Below are positions 44,052 to 50,863 of a stretch of 50,863 bases of DNA, piece after piece. The DNA comes from CAZIXN01 sp039180415 (lineage in GTDB: Bacteria > Planctomycetota > Phycisphaerae > Phycisphaerales > Phycisphaeraceae): NCBI GenBank assembly GCA_039180415.1, contig JBCDDH010000019.1, positions 1-50,863 of the forward strand. Direction: 5' to 3'. A program made the translations under genes and the position numbers. Under the pieces are notes generated by a model. That model was not told the origin of the DNA. It saw nothing but the letters and a program-made list of their open reading frames with translations, and searched no databases. Each line of letters opens with the position of its first letter. Position 1 is the first letter of the stretch.

Positions 44052-44405
44052 TTGATGCTCTCCCAGGTGCGTCCGGTGTCGGGGGTGATCAACCTCGCGC
44101 TGCTGGCCCAGCGGGAAGGCTCGACGGGCGTGGTGGTGCCGATCCCGAACGCCGCGGAGGCCTCGGCGGTGCCGGGGATCGACGTGTTCCCGGTGGACTC
44201 GTTGGCGGCGGTGGTGGGCCACCTCAGCGGCGAACACCCGATCGAGCCGGTGCCGCCGGCGACGTTCGACCCGTCGGCGGTGGCGCCGGATGAGACGCTG
44301 CCGGACTTCGCGGACATCCGCGAACAGGAGGGCGCTAAGCGGGCGCTGACCATCGCCGCCGCGGGCGCGCACAACGCCCTACCGTTGTGATCGGGAAACA
44401 AGCCG
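44052..44405 (+). pseudogene. comM (Mg-chelatase-like ATPase) internal fragment
   Basis: About 112 codons match the middle of ComM/YifB: QVRPVSGVINLALLAQREGS, VVVPIPNAAEASAVPGIDVF, the linker, and PDFADIREQEGAKRALTIAA followed by AGAHNALPL and a stop. Intact ComM continues from HN-L-L into the Walker A loop, so the ATPase core is absent. There is no proper start. The 3' end (44292-44405) recurs, with a deletion, at 35020-35082. It is probably a dead remnant; ComM normally acts in branch migration during natural transformation. Confidence 0.75.
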
Positions 44406-44793
44406 GGTTGAGATCGACACCACCGTGTTTGGGGCGATCTGGCCCCGGGGAGGCTACTGCTTTATCCGGCGAAGCTTGCCCAGCCGGATAAAGTCCAAGC
44501 TTATTACAGATTCGAAGACTAGCGCCGCCTAGTCAACCCTCAGAATTTACAGGTGGTATGAACTCTGGGGGCACGTCAGCCAAACGGCTTGGTTTAGAAC
44601 GCGTCTCAGAACGTTCTTCCGCCCGGAACTTTGCGAGTCGCAGCTAATAGGCGAGCGCGGTAGCAAAGTCCTGAAAAACATGGAATTGAGTGTTTTAGCG
44701 TTTGTTGTCTTGCTTACGCTCACTCTAAACGTGAACACTTACGCCCCAATCTTGTTTGACAGCTGGACCTGTTGCTTACAACACCAGACGGCA
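44406..44793. other. AT-richer intergenic region with an 11-bp hairpin
   Basis: CTTTATCCGGC (44460-44470) and GCCGGATAAAG (44483-44493) form a perfect 11-bp stem with a 12-base loop, shortly after the comM fragment. The remainder is clearly AT-richer than the rest of the window and holds no supported gene. Confidence 0.5.
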
Positions 44794-45981
44794 TCAGCGG
44801 TTTTGCGTGTGCGACGGTAGACGGCCGGGAGGCGACTCCGCCGAGTCGCGCAGCTCGGCCGGGACGTCTTGAAGCGAACGTTCGTCCAGAACGTACGACC
44901 GACCGATCAACTCCGCGTCGTGATTGACCACCTCGGGAAAACGCATACCGGCCAGCACTTCGACCGCGAAGATCTCTTCGACGCCGGACTCGAAGCGGCA
45001 AAAGCCCACGGTCTCGCCCGTCTCGAGATGGATGATCCATACGCCGCAGTGGCGGTCTTCGGCCTGGGCCAGACGATCCACCAGCGGGATGCCGCTGAAC
45101 GTCGCGGACTCGCGCACCTGCGATAATCCCACAAACGCGAACGGCCCCCAGAAGCTCAGGCCCCGCGTGAAGCCAGGGAGTTGAGCGACCGCGTGGTACT
45201 CCCCGGTGTCGAGGGCGACGGTGCCGAGGGTGCCGTCGCCGCTCTCCAGCACCCACAGCTTGCCGCGGTACCAACGCGGGGAGTGAGGCATGCAGAGCCC
45301 CGCGGCGATCACTTGATTCGTGGCCACATCGAGGAGGACCCCGCCGTCCCGTTTGTTTTCGCGCCAGCCGGCGGGGGTGTCGGTCGTGCCCAGCGCCGTG
45401 ACGTAACGCACCCGGCCGTCGCGGATCGCGAGGCCGTTGAGGTGGCAGTTGTCGCCGGGAGCCAGCTTGGAAATGAACGGCGGACGCCAGATCGGCTCGA
45501 AGCTGTAGTTCGCGCTGCGGACGGCCAGGCAACTGAAAGCCGTATTCACGAAGACCAAATCGCGTTCGCCGGGACCCGAATCGGCCCAGGCCAGCTCGTG
45601 GATCTGGACGTCCCCGGTGCAACTACTCCAACGCGGGAGAAAGCACGCATCGTGGTTTGCTTGTTGGGTCGGGTAATCCTCGGAGGCGTCCAGCTTCTTG
45701 CAAACGGCCGGCACGTCGTGGAATTCGCACACTTCGGTCGCGCATCCCACCGCCAATCTTCCCGAATCTACCGCCAAGCCCATCGGCCTGCGGATGGCGC
45801 GAAAGTGCGTGTTCAGAACCCCGGCGTCGTTGCGCAGGATGACCAGTTTTTCGGCCTGATAGGTCGTCACCAGCAACGACAACCCCGAATCGGCCAGCAG
45901 CGCGGGAACGCTGGTCGTATGCACGCTGCGTAGCAGCGGCGTGCTCACCTCGTCGGAAGTTGACGGAGCGTTGTCGGTCAA
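44794..45981 (-). CDS. TIGR03032-type beta-propeller protein
   Basis: The 395-residue protein matches the uncharacterised family TIGR03032 by its motifs: LLVTTYQAEKLVILR, FRAIRRPMGLAVDSGRLAVG, FVNTAFSCLAV, NCHLNGLAIRDGRVRYVTALG and GFTRGLSFWGPFAFVGLS. It is probably a beta-propeller. The frame opens with TTG at 45981; a GTG at 45948 is an alternative, and neither has a convincing ribosome-binding site. No signal peptide is visible. It lies between two comM remnants, so it may belong to the same inserted segment. Function is unknown. Confidence 0.75.
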   Translation of the reverse strand: MTDNAPSTSDEVSTPLLRSVHTTSVPALLADSGLSLLVTTYQAEKLVILRNDAGVLNTHFRAIRRPMGLAVDSGRLAVGCATEVCEFHDVPAVCKKLDASEDYPTQQANHDACFLPRWSSCTGDVQIHELAWADSGPGERDLVFVNTAFSCLAVRSANYSFEPIWRPPFISKLAPGDNCHLNGLAIRDGRVRYVTALGTTDTPAGWRENKRDGGVLLDVATNQVIAAGLCMPHSPRWYRGKLWVLESGDGTLGTVALDTGEYHAVAQLPGFTRGLSFWGPFAFVGLSQVRESATFSGIPLVDRLAQAEDRHCGVWIIHLETGETVGFCRFESGVEEIFAVEVLAGMRFPEVVNHDAELIGRSYVLDERSLQDVPAELRDSAESPPGRLPSHTQNR

Positions 45982-46155
45982 GGGGTTTCGTTCTTGAACT
46001 CACGGTTGCGGAGGTGAGCTGGCCATTCACCCGGATGGGGTTGCGAACGATCCCGCATCGGCTCGATAACCATGGTAATCGGTGGGGCCGGGGCGAAGGC
46101 CGAGTGTTACGGTAAGTGAGGGGGGCTCGGTTCGACATCCGCATAGCCTTCGACC

Positions 46156-46281
46156 ATGCTCGCCAAGACTCACTCTTTCTTCCTCCACGGCATCGAGCCC
46201 GGGGACTGCGGAGTCGAACTCGCCCCGGCGGCATGGCTGATTGAAGAGCCGGGCTCCGCTACGCTCCGCCCGTCGTTTTAA
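46156..46281 (+). pseudogene. comM N-terminal fragment
   Basis: From the ATG at 46156 the sequence reads MLAKTHSFFLHGIEPGDCGV, which matches the start of ComM/YifB (MLA-x-x-HS, then GID/E), and then becomes unrelated before a stop at 46281. It lies to the right of the internal comM fragment on the same strand, so the order of the pieces is reversed relative to the gene. This shows rearrangement, not simple decay in place. Confidence 0.6.
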
Positions 46282-46321
46282 GGGAGCAGCATCACCGCGA
46301 GACCAATGTAAACCGTGGTGT

Positions 46322-46381
46322 CAACCGTGAGGGCAGGTCAAACACCCGATCCCGGAGTTCCTGAGGGTAGGTTTTCGCCAT
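46322..46381 (-). mobile_element. Trace of an IS630-type transposase
   Basis: From the ATG at 46381 the minus strand reads MAKTYPQELRDRVFDL, the usual beginning of IS630/Tc1-like transposases, after which similarity ends. Only about 16-20 codons remain and no inverted repeats were found, so the element is not functional. Confidence 0.45.
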
Positions 46382-46644
46382 CCATGGTCTCCACGAAGCA
46401 AAACCATCGCCGTAGAATCGGATCTCCAATCGCGCAACCCAAGCAAGTGCCGAAAGCGCTGGGGCAAAACCGTTTGCTCTGTACACACCCTCCGCTATGG
46501 CTTGTCCGCTACACCGCAACATCTAGGTAACGGCAGATTGATTCTAGATCGAGCACCTGATGGATATAAAAGTTTCACAGGGGATAGCCAGACTTCTGTT
46601 CTTAACTTTAGTTTGGTGTAACCATTGAGGGATCACTCGCATCG
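46382..46644. other. Intergenic region without recognised content
   Basis: This stretch between the transposase trace and the 3' end of the beta-helix gene contains no supported gene, promoter or repeat. Confidence 0.35.
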
Positions 46645-49600
46645 CTACGGGGTCGGCTCGACGGCCCAAAGGGTCAAGCCATCAAGGGCGAAGCGGTAGC
46701 CCGGGCCGTTGGCGGCCTCCGACCAGATGTAGAGGTAATCACGCAGCGCGTTGAGGGTGAACGTCCGCTCGTAGTAGGTCCACTCTGTGGTGAGCGGGCG
46801 GCGGTGCCCCAGGGTGGTGTTGCCGCCCCGACCGTTCTGGTGGCTGAAGAAGATGGAGCCGTCGGCGTCGAGCCCACGGGCCCAATAGCCGATCCGGTAG
46901 GTCTCGCCGACCTCCAGGCCCAGGTCGCCGACATCGAGCCGGAGCCCGCCGTAGTTGTGCCACGGGTTGCTGTTGGCGGTGACCACCAGGGCGCTGCCCC
47001 CAGCGGGAGCACCGTACGTGGACTCATGGACAAGCGTCGCGTTCCGGTAATTGCGGTAGCCGCCGGGTGCGTCGAAGGGCATGGCCAGCAGCGACGGCGA
47101 CGTCTCCACGCTGACGGCGATGGGCGAGGCCTCGACCGCACCGATGTCGATTCGGGCGGTACCGTCGCTGTCGCCGTCCGCCAAGCGGTTTTCGCCGCGC
47201 TGGTCCGTGGCCAGCGTGTGGCCGTCGGCGTCCACGGCCCGAGCGTGGTCGCCGGCGTCGATCGCGGCGCTGCCCGGCAGCAGCGCGTGCGTCGGCGTGT
47301 TTCCGCCGTAGTCGCCCAGCGGCGACAGGCCCGCATCGGTCACGCCGACCAGGTTGCCGTCGACTTCGTGGACGAAGCTACCCGACGTATCCACGCCGAT
47401 CAGGTTGTAGCTGCCTTGGATGTTGTGACTCGATTCTTCGGCACCCCCGAGGTCGGCGGCAGATTGGCCGGTGCCGGCCGTGTTGCCGACGACGATCGAG
47501 TTATGAATTGTGAGACGGGAAGCATTGCCTTGGTAGCCGATATTGCCGACGAAAACCCCCCCCAAGGCCCCGGTCCCGTCGCCATCAATGTCTGCGTGGT
47601 TATCCGTAATGGTCGTATTAATCAGTTCGCCGGTCGCCTGGAAGCCAACAACCAGACCACCTGCAACACCGGTCGATTCATTCCCCGAAATCGTCGAGTT
47701 GACCAGGCGAACACTACCCAGGTGTACGCTGATCGGGGCCTCATCCCCCGAGTAACCGGTAAACGTGCTATCGGTCGCCTCAATGGCGGCAAATGCCCCG
47801 TAGATCAGCGTGCCGTCGAAGACCGAACGATCGATCAACACATGGATGCTGCTTCCGCTGTAGTTGGTACGCACTGAGTTGTTGGTCAGGTAGCTATCAC
47901 GCACCACGAGCCCGGGATTGTTTGAGCTCGGAGAATACGGGTTGAAGCCGGCGGTCCGGACCATGATGCCTCCGGAGAGCGAGGCATGATCCAGAGTCAA
48001 CTGATCGGCCAGCGTCAGGTTTGCATCCGCCACGCTGTCCAGCGTCACCCCCGTGATCACCGTGTCCGCCTCGACCGTTACGTTACCGACCCGGATCGTC
48101 AGCTCGTCCCGCCCCGGACCGGCGATCTCCACTTCGCTATCGATCGCCAACCAACCCTCGCCGTTTTCCAGATCGATCACCGCGCCCGGCGCCAGGTCGA
48201 ACGTGATCGTGTCCTGCCCCGGCAGCAGCGCCGCCAACGCGATCGCTTCACGCAGACTTACCTGACCGACGCCGTAGTCGCCGTCGACCACGTCCTCGGC
48301 CGTCGACACCACGATCTCGGTCTGCGACTGGAACGCCCCGATGTCCAGCGTCCCGTCCGCCTGGTCGAGCCGCGGTAGGCCGCGTTGGTCCGTCGTCACG
48401 TCGTCCGGGACCAGGGCCGCGTCGCCCGCCGCGATCGCAGCGCTGCCCGGCAGCAAGGCGTGCGTCGGCGTGGGCCCGCCGTAGTAACCCAGCGGCGACA
48501 GGCCCGGGTCGGCGTCGCCGATGAACTGGTTGTTGTTGCCCGTGGGCAGCCGGTTGTGGGGGTCGGTGCCGATCAGGTTGTGCGAACTCGAGGCGGTGAA
48601 GCTCGCGCCCCAAGCGAAGGTCAGGTCGTCGCCCGCGTTGCCCGCCACGATCGTGTTATGCAGTTCCACGGCCGACGAATACCAGCTGGCAATATGGATG
48701 CCGCCGTTCGTGCCCAGGTTGCCGGTGACCGTGCTGGAGACAATCCGCCCCGACGAGCTACTGTCCGAATAGACGCTGCCGCCGCCGGGGTAGCCGTACC
48801 CACTGGAACCCGGACTGGTGGCGGTGTTCCCGGAGATCGTGCTGTTGAGGATCTCAAAAGAGCCGTTGTAGCTGGCGACGCCGGCCCCTTGGCCGGCGCT
48901 GTTGCCGGTGACGGCGCTGTCCCGCAGCACCAGGTCACCCGAGCGATTAAACACGCCACCGCCCACACTTCCGTTGCCCGCGGCCGTGTTGTCTTTGACG
49001 TGCACCCGCGTGAGCGTCAGGTCGCCGCTGTTCCAAATGCCGGCCCCGCCTCCGTAGCCGCCGGCGTATCCGCCGGTCACGGTCAGGTCCGCGATCTCGA
49101 CCGCCCCGCTCGTGAAGCTGACTTGCAGGGCCCGGCTGTTGCCCTGGGCGTCGAGCGTGAGCGCGTCGGCGCCCAGGCCCTGAATCGTCACGCCGTCGGC
49201 GTCGTTGATCGTCAGCTGATCGTTCAACAAGATGGTATCGGTGGCCCCAGTGAACACGTCCGCGTCGAACGTGATCGTGTCATGGCCCGGAGTCTGAGCC
49301 GCTCGATCAAGGGCTTCACGGAGCGTCGTGACCCCGTCGTCGGGGTCCGTGTGGTCCGAAAGGCTGTCCACGGTCACCGAGGACGCTTCGGCCGGAGCGT
49401 TTTCGACAGTGATCGTTTCAGATCTCGTATACGACCCGTCTTCGTCGCTCAAGGTTGTCGTGACCGTGTAAGTGCCCGCCGAAACGTACACGTGGGACGT
49501 ATTAAAAATCGAGCCCCCCCCAGCAGATGCGTCGCTCTGCCCGTCGCCCCAATCCACGTGCCAGCCTGTGATCGTGTCCTCTCCCAAGTCGAACATCAGA

Positions 49601-50863
49601 TACCCGTGATAAGGCACGCTCTCACCGACCACCGGCGTGGTCACCGGTTGGCCGGGGATGTAATTCAGATAAACACCGAATTCAGGTGCCCGGTTGAGCA
49701 CCTGCACCGTCCAAGGCGCGGCCACCACCTCGCCATCGTCGGCCGTAAGGGCCGTCGCCACGATCTCGAACGTCGCGTCGCCGTCTCGGTAGTAGTGAGA
49801 CGCCTCCGTCACCGCGCCTAGTACCTCCATCGTGCCGTCGCCCCAGTCGATCCGCCAGCCCGCCAGGTCTCCGCCGGTAAGCGACAATTCCAGGCGATAA
49901 GCGGGGCCGAATGGCGAACCCATGCTGTTTTCTGCGTATGTTCCTGCGCCCGTGGCCGCGGCTACCGGCGCAGGGTCTCCCGCACGTTCGTAAGCACCCG
50001 CGTCCGGCGAGCCGTCGTGCCGCGGTTGGCCCGCGAAGTCAAACGCAACCTCCGGAACACCGCCCCCAATGTCGATCGCCACCGACCCAGCCGCGAGAGT
50101 GAAATCGTCGTCGGCCCCACCGTCTCCAACGGTTTCGTTGTAACCCAGCACGTCGTCGGCCCCGTCGGGATCAAGCCATAGTGGGTCGCCAGCACGGCTC
50201 AAGGCATCGGTCCCCGTCGCCTGCCACTCCTCAATCGTGAGATATTCAAATCCGTTTAGCGAAACCAAAGCCGCATTCGAAGTCTGATTATAAACATTAA
50301 AATTACTGGCAAATTGGCTGTCGGCATTATCGACCTGGAGGGCAACGTCGTTATCACTCCAGACGATATTGTTGAATAATTCTAGACCGGTTGGCTGCGA
50401 TTGCAGCCACAACCCCTTGCCGTTCGGCTCGTAGATCGTATTGTGAGCGATCAGTATGCGATCTTCCGGATTGTTCCCGGCCTGATTGCGGATTGAAAGA
50501 CCAGCCGTCTGATTGTCGTAAATGAGATTGTTAAATATCAGGGTTTCTTGGCCTGCGCTGCTATACGGCTGCAGGACTTCGACGCCTAAGTCATTGCTAT
50601 AAACGCGATTGTTCCGAAACACCGACGGCCCTTCGACAATAGCGGCGGTTGCTGAATCAGAAATCGCGTTGCCCTCAACAATCGAACTTCCTCGAGCGTG
50701 AATACCAAAGTTGACTGCCGAAGTAATAGAGTTGTCTCTAGCTACAGAATCAATAAGCTCTATGCCCCCATACACATTCTTAAACGTATTTTCCTTTACG
50801 AAAGCACCGCCCTTCGCGACGACGGCCCTGCCGGTGTTTGATTGGGTCGCGTCACTACCTAAG
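46645..50863 (-). CDS. Giant secreted beta-helix protein with PKD, CSLREA-like and CBM-like domains (5' truncated)
   Basis: The frame stays open to the right edge of the window, so the N-terminus lies outside; about 1406 residues are visible. In order there are right-handed beta-helix repeats (NAISDSATAAIVEGPSVFRNN and similar), a Pro/Ala linker with two PKD domains (WRIDWGDGTMEVLG and WHVDWGDGQSDASA), a TTLREALDRA/ITFDADVF CSLREA-like segment with a beta-helix, a second such unit (VSLREAIALAALLPGQDTIT), and a C-terminal CBM4/9-like jelly roll. The HALLPGSAAI-AGD repeat (choice-of-anchor type) occurs twice. It is probably an extracellular polysaccharide-binding or lyase-like protein. No PEP-CTERM tail is present. 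The N-terminal visible part is AT-richer than the rest. Confidence 0.75.
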   Translation of the reverse strand, partial: LGSDATQSNTGRAVVAKGGAFVKENTFKNVYGGIELIDSVARDNSITSAVNFGIHARGSSIVEGNAISDSATAAIVEGPSVFRNNRVYSNDLGVEVLQPYSSAGQETLIFNNLIYDNQTAGLSIRNQAGNNPEDRILIAHNTIYEPNGKGLWLQSQPTGLELFNNIVWSDNDVALQVDNADSQFASNFNVYNQTSNAALVSLNGFEYLTIEEWQATGTDALSRAGDPLWLDPDGADDVLGYNETVGDGGADDDFTLAAGSVAIDIGGGVPEVAFDFAGQPRHDGSPDAGAYERAGDPAPVAAATGAGTYAENSMGSPFGPAYRLELSLTGGDLAGWRIDWGDGTMEVLGAVTEASHYYRDGDATFEIVATALTADDGEVVAAPWTVQVLNRAPEFGVYLNYIPGQPVTTPVVGESVPYHGYLMFDLGEDTITGWHVDWGDGQSDASAGGGSIFNTSHVYVSAGTYTVTTTLSDEDGSYTRSETITVENAPAEASSVTVDSLSDHTDPDDGVTTLREALDRAAQTPGHDTITFDADVFTGATDTILLNDQLTINDADGVTIQGLGADALTLDAQGNSRALQVSFTSGAVEIADLTVTGGYAGGYGGGAGIWNSGDLTLTRVHVKDNTAAGNGSVGGGVFNRSGDLVLRDSAVTGNSAGQGAGVASYNGSFEILNSTISGNTATSPGSSGYGYPGGGSVYSDSSSSGRIVSSTVTGNLGTNGGIHIASWYSSAVELHNTIVAGNAGDDLTFAWGASFTASSSHNLIGTDPHNRLPTGNNNQFIGDADPGLSPLGYYGGPTPTHALLPGSAAIAAGDAALVPDDVTTDQRGLPRLDQADGTLDIGAFQSQTEIVVSTAEDVVDGDYGVGQVSLREAIALAALLPGQDTITFDLAPGAVIDLENGEGWLAIDSEVEIAGPGRDELTIRVGNVTVEADTVITGVTLDSVADANLTLADQLTLDHASLSGGIMVRTAGFNPYSPSSNNPGLVVRDSYLTNNSVRTNYSGSSIHVLIDRSVFDGTLIYGAFAAIEATDSTFTGYSGDEAPISVHLGSVRLVNSTISGNESTGVAGGLVVGFQATGELINTTITDNHADIDGDGTGALGGVFVGNIGYQGNASRLTIHNSIVVGNTAGTGQSAADLGGAEESSHNIQGSYNLIGVDTSGSFVHEVDGNLVGVTDAGLSPLGDYGGNTPTHALLPGSAAIDAGDHARAVDADGHTLATDQRGENRLADGDSDGTARIDIGAVEASPIAVSVETSPSLLAMPFDAPGGYRNYRNATLVHESTYGAPAGGSALVVTANSNPWHNYGGLRLDVGDLGLEVGETYRIGYWARGLDADGSIFFSHQNGRGGNTTLGHRRPLTTEWTYYERTFTLNALRDYLYIWSEAANGPGYRFALDGLTLWAVEPTP
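47260..47338. repeat. Intragenic repeat, copy 1 (anchor-type module)
   Basis: A stretch of about 79 bases coding for the HALLPGSAAI module is closely similar to 48433-48511 in the same gene. Both encode the GLSPLG-YGG-TPTHALLPGS sequence. Confidence 0.65.
48433..48511. repeat. Intragenic repeat, copy 2 (anchor-type module)
   Basis: Direct-orientation partner of 47260-47338. It is consistent with duplication of a CSLREA-helix-anchor unit within the large protein. Confidence 0.65.

Noticed and set aside
44680..44820. 46-codon plus-strand frame with one hydrophobic helix
   Set aside because: It has no ribosome-binding site, overlaps the 3' end of the TIGR03032 gene, and is short enough to arise by chance.
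1..50863. CRISPR arrays, tRNA and rRNA genes, riboswitches
   Set aside because: No regularly spaced repeats, cloverleaf-like tRNA sequences, rRNA signatures or recognised riboswitch consensus were found by reading both strands.

Overview
The window looks like a chromosome segment of a planctomycete, most likely a Phycisphaerae-type bacterium. The reasons are high GC with strong GC3 bias, five secreted proteins ending in PEP-CTERM-type tails (V-P-E/S-P, a hydrophobic stretch, then Arg-rich), dockerin/EF-hand-like repeats of the GDLNLVLNNWG kind, a prepilin-type protein of the DUF1559-like class, and PhyH and DUF4159 proteins. The taxonomy is inferred from these family features and was not tested. 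No rRNA, tRNA or CRISPR array was seen.

Layout. 1-5.1 kb: agmatine deiminase, a small PEP-CTERM protein, a KAP-type P-loop NTPase bracketed by two related 32-bp palindromic repeats, and a RecA/AAA_25-like ATPase gene broken by a one-base frameshift. 5.5-17.8 kb: envelope and carbohydrate genes, namely an exported GH57-like protein, a DUF368 (PopT-like) membrane protein, galE, a DUF4159 protein, an alpha/alpha-barrel carbohydrate-type protein, a GT-C-like membrane protein and a family 2 glycosyltransferase. 17.8-26.8 kb: ten tightly packed minus-strand genes (DUF35 protein, thiolase, IclR regulator, three TRAP transporter subunits, CoA-transferase, alpha/beta hydrolase, SDR and an atypical AroQ-like protein) behind an array of GTTCC/GGAAC half-sites. 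This reads as one uptake-plus-CoA catabolic operon for an unknown organic acid.

27.3-35.0 kb: a PhyH dioxygenase divergent from an AraC regulator, then a TetR-MFP-RND-lipoprotein efflux operon. The tetR promoter (TTGACT-N17-TATAAA) carries a perfect 16-bp palindrome over its spacer. 35.0-44.4 kb: a six-gene minus-strand block (LacI regulator, two PEP-CTERM proteins, a prepilin-like protein, two GH10 xylanases) that reads as a xylan utilisation locus. It lies between two direct copies of a fragment of comM (Mg-chelatase-like), so it may be a transferred island. 44.4-46.6 kb: a TIGR03032-type beta-propeller gene among debris that includes a comM N-terminal fragment and a trace of an IS630-type transposase. 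46.6 kb to the end: a very large secreted beta-helix/PKD/CBM protein whose N-terminus lies beyond the window.

The strongest candidates for something new are the ten-gene operon with its active-site-altered AroQ homologue, the repeat-bounded KAP cassette, and the comM-bounded xylan island. All functions are assigned by recognising motifs by eye; no database search was run.
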